Of a stretch of 39,877 nt of DNA, positions 27,194 to 34,859 are shown piece by piece (position 1 is the first letter of the stretch; each line of letters opens with the position of its first letter). Source of the stretch: an uncultured Collinsella sp. (GTDB lineage Bacteria; Actinomycetota; Coriobacteriia; Coriobacteriales; Coriobacteriaceae); the NCBI GenBank assembly GCA_959601045.1, contig CAUGNZ010000023.1, positions 1 to 39,877 of the forward strand, read 5' to 3'. The notes under the pieces are model-generated. The model made no database searches. It saw only the letters and a program-made list of their open reading frames with translations, and was not told the origin of the DNA. A program made the position numbers and the translations under genes.

Positions 27194-29324
27194 CGTTATT
27201 TACCTGCGATAACAATAAAATTAGCTCCGCCTTATTCTTGATCTTCAACTGGCGGTAAGATGCAGACCGCAGCGCTTGCACCGTAGATGCAGCGTAACCG
27301 ACATCCTCCGCAATGGCCTTTGTCGTTGCCCCCTCTGCCGTCATCAGCAAAATTTGCGACTGAACATCAGAAAGGGAGCGCGACGTAAGCAGGGCCAGCT
27401 GGCGCACGCGGGCCGTTTCGGTGGACCCGTTCGCCCGGTACTCCAAGACGGCCTTCTCGTCCTCAACCGAGCGGGCGAGCGCGATGTGCGTAACGAACAT
27501 GGGCACAGACCAGCAAACAATCACCGTTGCCACGACGACGTTGACAGCCGAACTTTGCCCCAACAACGACGCGAGGAACAACGGCTCGAAAACCGTCAGA
27601 TCCTGCACCATATTGAGCAAGACAGCCCAAACAGGAGCCGTCGCCCCGAAGCAAAGCATCCATATCCCAAGCATTTTGCGCTGCGGACAGCTTCGCATCA
27701 CTATATATGTGAGCAGCACCCCCGTCAGCACCGCAAGTCCATGGATTCGCCCCCTAGCGACCGCATAGATTAAGGCAACCGTGCCCATTGACACCAACGG
27801 CACGATAGCCCGAGCATGGGCATGCACCTTAAACGGACGCAGCCCAACAGCGAGCGAAGCCGTAGACGCCACGCCGCAAAACAGGACCGGCACAGCCATC
27901 AACGGAACGCGTATGCACATCAATGCCGCGATATAGATAAAAGACCATTCCACAGCAGATAGCACCGCCCATACGTACGGGCTTCCGAGCCAAATCGCTT
28001 CACCCGCTCTATCCAGCGCAGCGCCACGATTCGCTTTTCCACCCGCGTAGCGTAGCGACAGAAGCAGTCCGAGACCCAATGCGTAGCTTAAGAGGGAAAA
28101 GGCGACAGCCCGCGAAACACCGGACCCCCAATCGCTATCCGCCATTACCAAGGGCCCCGCCGCAAGGAGGATAAAGAATAATGTGAGCAGGTATCGAAAC
28201 AGCCGGCGCGTTCGAGCTGATGCCACTATATCGTCAGCATGCCGCTGCGGTAGCTCATGCCCTACAGTATCGCCCTCACCCGCAAACAGCGCCACGAGCT
28301 CGCGTGAGCCCGCAACCGACGCCTTCCCGTATGCTCGGTGAAGCGTTGTTCTCACCGTCGATGGCTTCGTATCCGTCTCCTTGGCAATTTCCGCCGGCGT
28401 TTTCCCTTTGAGCAGCAGTCGAACAAACTGCTCTTCTCTAGGCGACAGGGCAGGGGAAAACACCCCCGCATCGAATGTGTCGGACGCACAGGCGATATCC
28501 GAATTGTTGTCCCGTTTCCCCCTTAGCAACATGCATACGAAGGCAGCAGCGATAACGGACCCCATCGCCAGCAATGCAATGACCACGGCATCGCTTGCGA
28601 AGTATGCCGCCTCAACAGCCGGAATAAGACCAATAGGAACTGCTACGAGCACAGAACAGGCAAACACGTCGCGCCGCCCATGGCCAAAGGCACGAGGGCG
28701 GCAAAACGGCGGGGCCACAGTCAATGCGAGATAGACCAACGGAATTAAAAGCGCAAGGCCAATTGACGCGGCCGTTACAGGGGGCATCCCCCATGGCTCG
28801 GGAACGACTCTCCATGAAACTCGACAGCAAAACAGCAGGCAAGACATGACGGCTATTGTTTCTGTAAAAATCGCGTCCTGCGGGTGACGAGTTTCCCTTT
28901 CGTCAGTCCGTGTCGACCTCTGCGTCAAAGGAGAGTCCGCCGTGCCCCAAATAACATATGAGAGAAGCAGCGATCCAACAAAGCACGAGACACACGAAAC
29001 GCCATGTAACAACCAAATCGGTGCAAACACGATTGGAATAGAGTCTCCGCGAGCATAGAAAGCCAGGTCGGCCCATTCGGGAACCGTTGCAATAACACCA
29101 AGGAAAACACCGATGGCACCGAGATGCCTCGGCCTTCTCATTCCCCCCTTGCATAGCGCAGCACCATGAACAAACGCCGCGAGGCATGCGCCCAGGATAA
29201 CGAGCCAGGTCATTGCACCTGACGCTAGGCCGATTGAAGATGAAAACCGGTGATAAGGGGTGACCGCCATTACGACAAGCGCAATGGCGCAGGCAAATGT
29301 AGCAGAACGGCGGGAAAAGAGCAT
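27189..29324 (-). CDS. Membrane regulator with two LuxR-type HTH domains
   Basis: A 711-residue protein built as a tandem. A membrane half with several helices (residues 5-270) is followed by a LuxR-type helix-turn-helix (LSPREEQFVRLLLKGKTPAEIAKET near 292-350). A second membrane half (about 370-610) is followed by a second helix-turn-helix at the C-terminus (LSDVQSQILLMTAEGATTKAIAEDV near 652-705). Coriobacteriia encode many single-unit proteins of this plan; the doubled form is unusual. ATG 29324 has GGAGG four bases upstream and is preferred over ATG 29345. It probably senses a membrane or peptide signal and controls the downstream secreted-protein and ABC genes on the same strand. Confidence 0.87.
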   Translation of the reverse strand: MLFSRRSATFACAIALVVMAVTPYHRFSSSIGLASGAMTWLVILGACLAAFVHGAALCKGGMRRPRHLGAIGVFLGVIATVPEWADLAFYARGDSIPIVFAPIWLLHGVSCVSCFVGSLLLSYVIWGTADSPLTQRSTRTDERETRHPQDAIFTETIAVMSCLLFCCRVSWRVVPEPWGMPPVTAASIGLALLIPLVYLALTVAPPFCRPRAFGHGRRDVFACSVLVAVPIGLIPAVEAAYFASDAVVIALLAMGSVIAAAFVCMLLRGKRDNNSDIACASDTFDAGVFSPALSPREEQFVRLLLKGKTPAEIAKETDTKPSTVRTTLHRAYGKASVAGSRELVALFAGEGDTVGHELPQRHADDIVASARTRRLFRYLLTLFFILLAAGPLVMADSDWGSGVSRAVAFSLLSYALGLGLLLSLRYAGGKANRGAALDRAGEAIWLGSPYVWAVLSAVEWSFIYIAALMCIRVPLMAVPVLFCGVASTASLAVGLRPFKVHAHARAIVPLVSMGTVALIYAVARGRIHGLAVLTGVLLTYIVMRSCPQRKMLGIWMLCFGATAPVWAVLLNMVQDLTVFEPLFLASLLGQSSAVNVVVATVIVCWSVPMFVTHIALARSVEDEKAVLEYRANGSTETARVRQLALLTSRSLSDVQSQILLMTAEGATTKAIAEDVGYAASTVQALRSASYRQLKIKNKAELILLLSQVNNV

Positions 29325-29466
29325 ACGGCCTCCATAGCGTGTCATTATATCGCTCGAGCCGCTCGTTTATCTCTGTTCTCACACCAGCCAGCATCAATGA
29401 TTCAGGCGAACTCCAATCCGCGCCAGATCACGGTCCGGCTTTTGTTCGCAGTCCCCACATCAAAGC

Positions 29467-29604
29467 GGGATGCGGTTTCCTTTTGGACGCCGGTTCGGAA
29501 AGCGCATCCCGTTCCAGGGCAATATTCTGGGATGCAGTTTCCGCAGCCCACCCCATTTGGAAAGCGCATCCCATAATTTGGCTGAAAACTGAGATGCGCT
29601 TTCC
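29467..29604. repeat. Five alternating inverted 14-bp motifs
   Basis: GGGATGCGGTTTCC (29467-29480), GGAAAGCGCATCCC (29497-29510), GGGATGCAGTTTCC (29529-29542), GGAAAGCGCATCCC (29559-29572) and GAGATGCGCTTTCC (29591-29604) alternate in orientation. Their starts are 30, 32, 30 and 32 bp apart, about three helix turns. Neighbouring copies can pair into hairpins. A partial core CGCATCCC lies at 29642-29649. It fills the 440-bp divergent gap between the LuxR-type regulator gene and the envelope kinase operon; no gene is seen there. Confidence 0.85.
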
Positions 29605-29674
29605 AAACGAGCCGAAACGGGCCGAATCGATCGGGCCACCTCGCATCCCGCTATCCTCGCCATCTGCCCGAGCG

Positions 29675-29683
29675 TGCTACACT
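29675..29683 (+). promoter_or_regulatory. Extended -10 promoter of the envelope kinase operon
   Basis: TGCTACACT gives TG, one base, TACACT, without a clear -35. The leader to ATG 29764 would be about 75 nt. It lies just downstream of the alternating motif array. Confidence 0.45.
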
Positions 29684-29763
29684 AGCAGCATCTATGCCAC
29701 CGCGAACGGCTCGGCCCCGCGCCCGCCGCTCGCAAACGAACTTTAAACGCACGAGGGTTGGCC

Positions 29764-31617
29764 ATGCCGCTTTTCTCGCAACATACCGCCCGGTTCTCGC
29801 CGGACGTTCCTTTGGAGGGCACCAGCTCTCGCGAGCTGCTCAAGCGGTACCAGCCGCTCGAGACACTTGCGACCGGCGGTTTTGGCTCCATCGAGATCTG
29901 CCGCGACACGCACCTGCGCCGCCGCGTCGCCATTAAGCGCATCCCCCTTATCAACGGTGCCGGCATGCCCGCCAGCGACATCATGGATGTCCTGCGCGAG
30001 GCGCACACTGCCGCCATGCTTCAACATCCCAATATCGTGCAGGTCATCGACTTTACGCATGACACAGCCTATGCCTACCTGGTTATGGAATATGTCGATG
30101 GCATGTCGCTGGCCGAGTTTTTGCATCGCGTGGACGGCCACTCACTTACCTTTGACGAGGCCGCGGCCATTGCCGATGCCCTGGGCCAGGCGCTCACCTT
30201 CGCCCACAGTAATGGCGTACTCCACCTGGACATTAAGCCCGCCAACGTGCTCATCGACCACTCGGGCAATGTAAAGCTCACCGACTTTGGCATGGCGCGA
30301 CTGTCGTCCGCCGGTGGCTTTGGCGGCTCGCGCGGCGGCACCATCGGCTACATGCCGCCCGAGCAGCTCGATATCGAGACCGGCACGGTCGACGAACGCG
30401 CCGATGTCTTTGCCCTCGCCTGTGTGATCTACGAGGGCCTGTGCGGCAGCGCTCCTTTTATGGCGGCCACGCCCGCCGACTCGCTCGGCCGCATCATCGG
30501 CGGCGCCACCTATCCCAGCGAGCTGATACCACACTTTCCCCCGGGAGCCGAGGCCGCGCTCATGAGCGCGCTCTCCCCCATGCCGCAGGACCGCCCCAAC
30601 AGCATCGAGGCATTTTGCGACCAACTCCTTGCCGGTCTGGGCAGCGTGCGCGAGGGCCGTCGCAGTCTGGAGCAAATGGTTGGCGAGCTTTCGGATGACG
30701 AGCAAGAGCTCGACGATATCGAGCCGTCGTACTACGAGGACGACGCCATCGAGGTCGACCCCGCGCTCGGCTGGGCGGGCACGCGCTGGAGCCATGCGCG
30801 CGACTACACCATGCACGCTATCTCGGCGCTAACGTGCGGCACCTTTAGCTTTTTGCTGATGCAAACGGCCGGGGTCGCGGCGCTTCCCGGCCTGGTCATT
30901 GCGGCAATCGCGATCGGAGCGGCGGCTGGCCTGGCCCCCCAGATTGGCTCGGCCATCTCGGCTGTGGGCTTTTTGGTGCTCATGGCCAACGCCACCATGC
31001 AGGCGCAGGGCATCCTGTCGATGTTGCCCGTCGCGGTGATCTTTGCCGCCGCCATGTCCGGTTGGTGGATCGCCTGGGGTCGCACCGAGGCTGCCGCGAG
31101 CGCCGCACTCACCTGCGCGCTTGCGCTTGGCTGTCTGACCGGCAATACCTTCCTGGCAGCTGGGGTCGCCGCCGGCGTCGCGTCATTTTGGCTCGGCCCG
31201 GCAAGCGCTGCCGCGGCAACGGGCATGGGCGCGCTTTTTGCCCGTCTGGCCACGGTCGCGCTTTCAGCCGGAGGCGTGCTGGGGCTCGGCAACGTTGCCG
31301 CAGCGCTGGAAGACCCGCTCCTTTGGGCTGCCTTTGCGCTGGTCGCGACAACTGCCGCGGCGTCATCTGCGCTGCTCAATGCCCATGCCAAGCGTGCCGA
31401 TCAGGGCTCAAACCTTGCCGCAATCGCCGCCATCGCTGTCACCGGCATCGGCTGCGCAGCGGCATCCTGTCTTGCACACCATATGGAAATTGCCAGCCTT
31501 GCAGCCGCGGTCGCCGCCAAGGCGGCAGTTGCGGGAACCCTATCCTCTATAATCGTTGGGATGTGCCTATATTTGCTCGGATACCAAAGAACCTATACGG
31601 AGAGTGATCTTTCGTGA
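29764..31617 (+). CDS. Ser/Thr protein kinase with polytopic C-terminus, non-RD
   Basis: A 617-residue kinase. Core at about 28-290: glycine loop ATGGFGSI at 36-43, Lys58 in VAIKRI, catalytic loop HLD at 154-156 with Asn161, DFG at 174-176, and the segment GTIGYMPPEQLD. The HRD arginine is leucine, so this is a non-RD kinase that may not need activation-loop phosphorylation. After an acidic linker (about 310-345) a highly hydrophobic Ala/Gly-rich domain with about ten helices fills 355-605. ATG 29764 has GAGGG six bases before it. The stop overlaps the next start as GTGA. First gene of the operon; probably phosphorylates the FHA proteins or envelope proteins encoded downstream. Confidence 0.92.
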   Translation: MPLFSQHTARFSPDVPLEGTSSRELLKRYQPLETLATGGFGSIEICRDTHLRRRVAIKRIPLINGAGMPASDIMDVLREAHTAAMLQHPNIVQVIDFTHDTAYAYLVMEYVDGMSLAEFLHRVDGHSLTFDEAAAIADALGQALTFAHSNGVLHLDIKPANVLIDHSGNVKLTDFGMARLSSAGGFGGSRGGTIGYMPPEQLDIETGTVDERADVFALACVIYEGLCGSAPFMAATPADSLGRIIGGATYPSELIPHFPPGAEAALMSALSPMPQDRPNSIEAFCDQLLAGLGSVREGRRSLEQMVGELSDDEQELDDIEPSYYEDDAIEVDPALGWAGTRWSHARDYTMHAISALTCGTFSFLLMQTAGVAALPGLVIAAIAIGAAAGLAPQIGSAISAVGFLVLMANATMQAQGILSMLPVAVIFAAAMSGWWIAWGRTEAAASAALTCALALGCLTGNTFLAAGVAAGVASFWLGPASAAAATGMGALFARLATVALSAGGVLGLGNVAAALEDPLLWAAFALVATTAAASSALLNAHAKRADQGSNLAAIAAIAVTGIGCAAASCLAHHMEIASLAAAVAAKAAVAGTLSSIIVGMCLYLLGYQRTYTESDLS

Positions 31618-32624
31618 ACTTCCTGAACATCTTCGAGGACCACGTGGCCGGCATCTTCGGTGCCACCCGTGCCCCGTTCTCCTTTAAGAAGCTTGCCAAG
31701 CAGGCCGCTCGCGACATGGAGGATCAGACTCTGGTGATCAATGGCGTCAACACGGCGCCGGCACTCTATACCATCCTGATCGCCGCCGACGACGATCCCA
31801 TGCTCGCCCCGTTCTACCCCGAGCTTTCGCGCGAGGTCCGCGAGTTTGTGAAGGCGCAGGCCGAAAAGCGCCGCTATGTCTTTGTCGGCGAGCCCCTCGT
31901 GCGCTTTATGATCGATCCGCAGCTGCGCGCCGGCAAGTTCTCGGTCTTTGCCGAGAACGTCGATGCCCCCACGCTCGGTCGCCTGTACGAGGAAGAGCGC
32001 GCCTATCAAAACGGCCTGGGCCAGAACAACTCCGCGGCAAGCCGTGCCGCCAGCGCCCCGCGCGCCGGCCAGCAGCAGTTTGCTGCCCCGCAGCAGCAGC
32101 GCCCCGCCGCCATGCCCCAGCAGCAGCCGACGCCTCGCGCCGCCGCTCCCGACCCGCTTGCCGTGGCAGATCCCTTCGCGCCTAGCGTCCCCGACCCCGC
32201 CGCTCCTATCCCGGTGCCGCAGACCGTCTCGCGCGACGCGCTTGCCGGCATGGGCGGAGCCGCCGCGACCGGTGCCGCCGTGGGCCTAGGCGCCGCAGCC
32301 GGTATCGCCTCCAACATGGCGAGCACTCGCGCCCCGCAGCGCCCGCTCGCCCAGCTCGTCGACGTCGTGAGCGGCGAGAGCCATAGCATCACCTCCGCAC
32401 AGGTGACCATCGGTCGCGAGCGCTCAGTTTCCGACATTGCCCTGCGCGACCCCAACGTGTCGCGCCGCCACGCCCAGCTCACCTTTACGGGCTCGGATTG
32501 GTCGATCGAGGACCTCAATTCCACCAACGGCACGCTCGTCAACAACCGCCGCATTACGCGCTGCCCGCTGCGCAACGGCGATCTACTGACGTTTGGCCTG
32601 AGCACCTTTGAATTTAGGGGATAG
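31614..32624 (+). CDS. FhaA-like protein (DUF3662 and FHA domains)
   Basis: A 336-residue cytoplasmic protein. The N-terminal 120 residues have the DUF3662 pattern of actinobacterial FhaA. A Gln/Ala/Pro-rich linker spans about 130-240, and the C-terminal FHA domain has IGRERSVSDI, SRRHA and IEDLNSTNGTLVNN near 265-312. In mycobacteria FhaA binds phosphorylated MviN/MurJ and controls peptidoglycan assembly; a similar role here is inferred. GTG 31614 has GGAGAG upstream and overlaps the kinase stop. Confidence 0.92.
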   Translation: MNFLNIFEDHVAGIFGATRAPFSFKKLAKQAARDMEDQTLVINGVNTAPALYTILIAADDDPMLAPFYPELSREVREFVKAQAEKRRYVFVGEPLVRFMIDPQLRAGKFSVFAENVDAPTLGRLYEEERAYQNGLGQNNSAASRAASAPRAGQQQFAAPQQQRPAAMPQQQPTPRAAAPDPLAVADPFAPSVPDPAAPIPVPQTVSRDALAGMGGAAATGAAVGLGAAAGIASNMASTRAPQRPLAQLVDVVSGESHSITSAQVTIGRERSVSDIALRDPNVSRRHAQLTFTGSDWSIEDLNSTNGTLVNNRRITRCPLRNGDLLTFGLSTFEFRG

Positions 32625-32630
32625 TCGCTT

Positions 32631-33047
32631 ATGAACATCGATATCGTCCTTTTTGCAGGCCGCATCGTCCTGGTCGCCCTGCTTTATATCTTCCTGTTCG
32701 CCGTCATGAAGACCGGCGTGGGACTTGTGCGCGGACAACGCCGCGACTCGGCTATCTGGACGATCGATGTGGACAAGGGCCCGCGCGGTATCCGCGGCAT
32801 CCACGTAGACATGCTCGGCCCCGTCATCGTCGGTCGCTCGCCATCTTCGGACATCTGCATCAACGAACCGTTCGTCTCGGCCTCGCATGCGCGCTTTTCG
32901 CTGCAGGGCCCGGCGCTCATCATCGAGGACCTCAACTCGCTTAACGGCACGCTCGTCAACGGCCGCCAGCTCGTGGAGCCCGCGACGCTGCGTGAGGGCG
33001 ACGAAGTCCAGATTGGCGACGTGGTCATGAAGGTGAACCGTCGATGA
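32631..33047 (+). CDS. FhaB-like membrane-anchored FHA protein
   Basis: A 138-residue protein with one N-terminal membrane helix (about 7-28) and an FHA domain (VGRSPSSDI, SASHARF, IEDLNSLNGTLVNG, about 65-110). This is the plan of FhaB (FipA), which links kinase signalling to the divisome in actinobacteria. GGGGA stands before ATG 32631, six bases after the FhaA-like stop. Its end overlaps the phosphatase start as ATGA. Confidence 0.92.
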   Translation: MNIDIVLFAGRIVLVALLYIFLFAVMKTGVGLVRGQRRDSAIWTIDVDKGPRGIRGIHVDMLGPVIVGRSPSSDICINEPFVSASHARFSLQGPALIIEDLNSLNGTLVNGRQLVEPATLREGDEVQIGDVVMKVNRR

Positions 33048-34843
33048 TCGACGAGGAGAACAAGTCCGCAACCATGACCGAGGCACCGGCTGCCGCCACA
33101 GCTGCGCCGGCCCACGCCGCTCCGGCGGGCTCCGCACCCGTGGAACCCGAGGACACCGTGTTCTCCCTGCCTCTTTCGCATGTAACGCATGATATTTCGG
33201 ATCTCGCCGATAACGAGGACGAAGAGAATGCCGTAGCGGCGCCCATCGGCGCACATGCTGCGGAACAGCCCACAGCGTCCGAAGCAACCCCGGCGCCGGC
33301 TCACTTTGCAGAGCCCGTCGCCGCGGCAATCAACGAGAGCGCTGCGGTGTTTGCGGCACCCGAGCCCGCCGCGCCGGCGTTTCCCATAGCCCCGGCATCC
33401 GAGGTTGCGCCCGTGTCTACGCCGGCGCCCGAGTCTATAGACGTCAGCCCGCAAGACGACGAGTCGACCGCCCGCGTGTCCGAGGAGCCCGACTCCCCGG
33501 ACACCGGCGATTCCGAATCAAACGCCGAGACCGACACCGTCTCTCCCGGTGACACAGCCGAAATCGACGTTGCCGCCGTTGAGGCCAAGCTCAAAGACCC
33601 CGGGTCGACCATGAGCTTTGAGCCCCTGACCGAGGAGCGCATCGAGACCGACTCGACCTATGATGCCGGCACCACCACGCAACTCATGTGGGGCGCCCGC
33701 TCCGACGTTGGCTGCGTGCGCCCGCACAATGAGGATTCCTACCTGGTGCAGTCGCCGCTCTTTTGCGTATGCGACGGCATGGGCGGTCACGCTGCCGGCG
33801 AGGTAGCCTCTTCCATCGCCGTTGAGACTATTGCCAAGACGGCCCCGCAGTCCGCCGACGCCGCACGCCTGGCGGCAGCCGTCGAGGCCGCTAACGCCGC
33901 CGTAATCGAGGCCGCCTTGAATGGCCTGGGCAAGCCCGGCATGGGCTGCACAGCCACTTGCGCCTATATCGAAAACGACACGCTCGCCATCGCCCACGTG
34001 GGCGACTCGCGCGCCTACCTGCTCCACGAGGGCACGCTCATCCGCGTGACCCGCGACCACTCCTATGTGGAAGAACTCGTGGACGCCGGCGAGATCACGG
34101 CAGACGAGGCTCGCGTCCACCCCAACCGTTCGGTCATCACCCGTGCGCTGGGCTCGGACCCCGCCATGTATGCCGACCACTTCACTCTGCATATCGAGGA
34201 AGGCGACCGCCTGATCCTGTGCTCTGACGGCCTTTCGAGCATGATTCCCGATAGCGATATCGAGAACATCGCCACGCAGTCCTCAACCGCGCAAATCTGC
34301 GTCGACAACCTAGTGGACGCTGCGCTTGCCGCCGGCGGCCACGACAACGTGACCGTAGTAGTCGTTGACCTGGTTGACGATGGCGTTATGCGCGAGGCGC
34401 AGCGCGTGCGTCGCCGCAACATTACTATCGCCGCCATCCTGGCCCTCGTCTTGGTGCTGGCGGCTGCCATCTGGGCCTACACGGGTGTCACCGGCTCGTA
34501 CTACCTGGGTACCTACCAGGGCAATGTCGCCGTCTGGCGCGGCCTGCCCGGCAAGCCGCTCGGACTCAAGCTCCACTGGCTCGAAAGCGAAACCAGCATC
34601 AAGCTATCCGACCTGCCCGAAGACACGCAAAACCGCCTCAAGGCGGGCATTCCGCAAACAAGTGTTGACGATGCGCAGGACACGATATCCAAGTACCGCC
34701 ACCAGATCGACGAGGAGCAGACCCGCCAGGTGATCGACGCGCAAACGATTCGCGACAACACCGACCAGGGATCGACCTCCGAATCAGATTCCGAGAAAAC
34801 CGCCGAACAGTCCGCCGAGGCCGAAGCCTCCGAAAAGAACTAG
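33044..34843 (+). CDS. PP2C-family Ser/Thr phosphatase with long N-terminal extension
   Basis: A 599-residue PstP-type phosphatase that would reverse the kinases of this operon. The PP2C domain occupies about 214-455, with metal-binding motifs DVGCVRPHNEDSY, CDGMGGHAAGE, HVGDSRAYL and GGHDNVTVV. A membrane helix follows (about 458-481) and then an outer tail of about 115 residues. Unlike mycobacterial PstP, where the catalytic domain is N-terminal, here 210 residues rich in Ala, Pro, Glu and Asp precede it. ATG 33044 overlaps the FhaB-like stop as ATGA, which supports the long form. The extension is disordered in appearance and may be a docking or phosphorylated segment. Confidence 0.93.
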   Translation: MIDEENKSATMTEAPAAATAAPAHAAPAGSAPVEPEDTVFSLPLSHVTHDISDLADNEDEENAVAAPIGAHAAEQPTASEATPAPAHFAEPVAAAINESAAVFAAPEPAAPAFPIAPASEVAPVSTPAPESIDVSPQDDESTARVSEEPDSPDTGDSESNAETDTVSPGDTAEIDVAAVEAKLKDPGSTMSFEPLTEERIETDSTYDAGTTTQLMWGARSDVGCVRPHNEDSYLVQSPLFCVCDGMGGHAAGEVASSIAVETIAKTAPQSADAARLAAAVEAANAAVIEAALNGLGKPGMGCTATCAYIENDTLAIAHVGDSRAYLLHEGTLIRVTRDHSYVEELVDAGEITADEARVHPNRSVITRALGSDPAMYADHFTLHIEEGDRLILCSDGLSSMIPDSDIENIATQSSTAQICVDNLVDAALAAGGHDNVTVVVVDLVDDGVMREAQRVRRRNITIAAILALVLVLAAAIWAYTGVTGSYYLGTYQGNVAVWRGLPGKPLGLKLHWLESETSIKLSDLPEDTQNRLKAGIPQTSVDDAQDTISKYRHQIDEEQTRQVIDAQTIRDNTDQGSTSESDSEKTAEQSAEAEASEKN

Positions 34844-34859
34844 AAAGGGAGTGCCGCTT

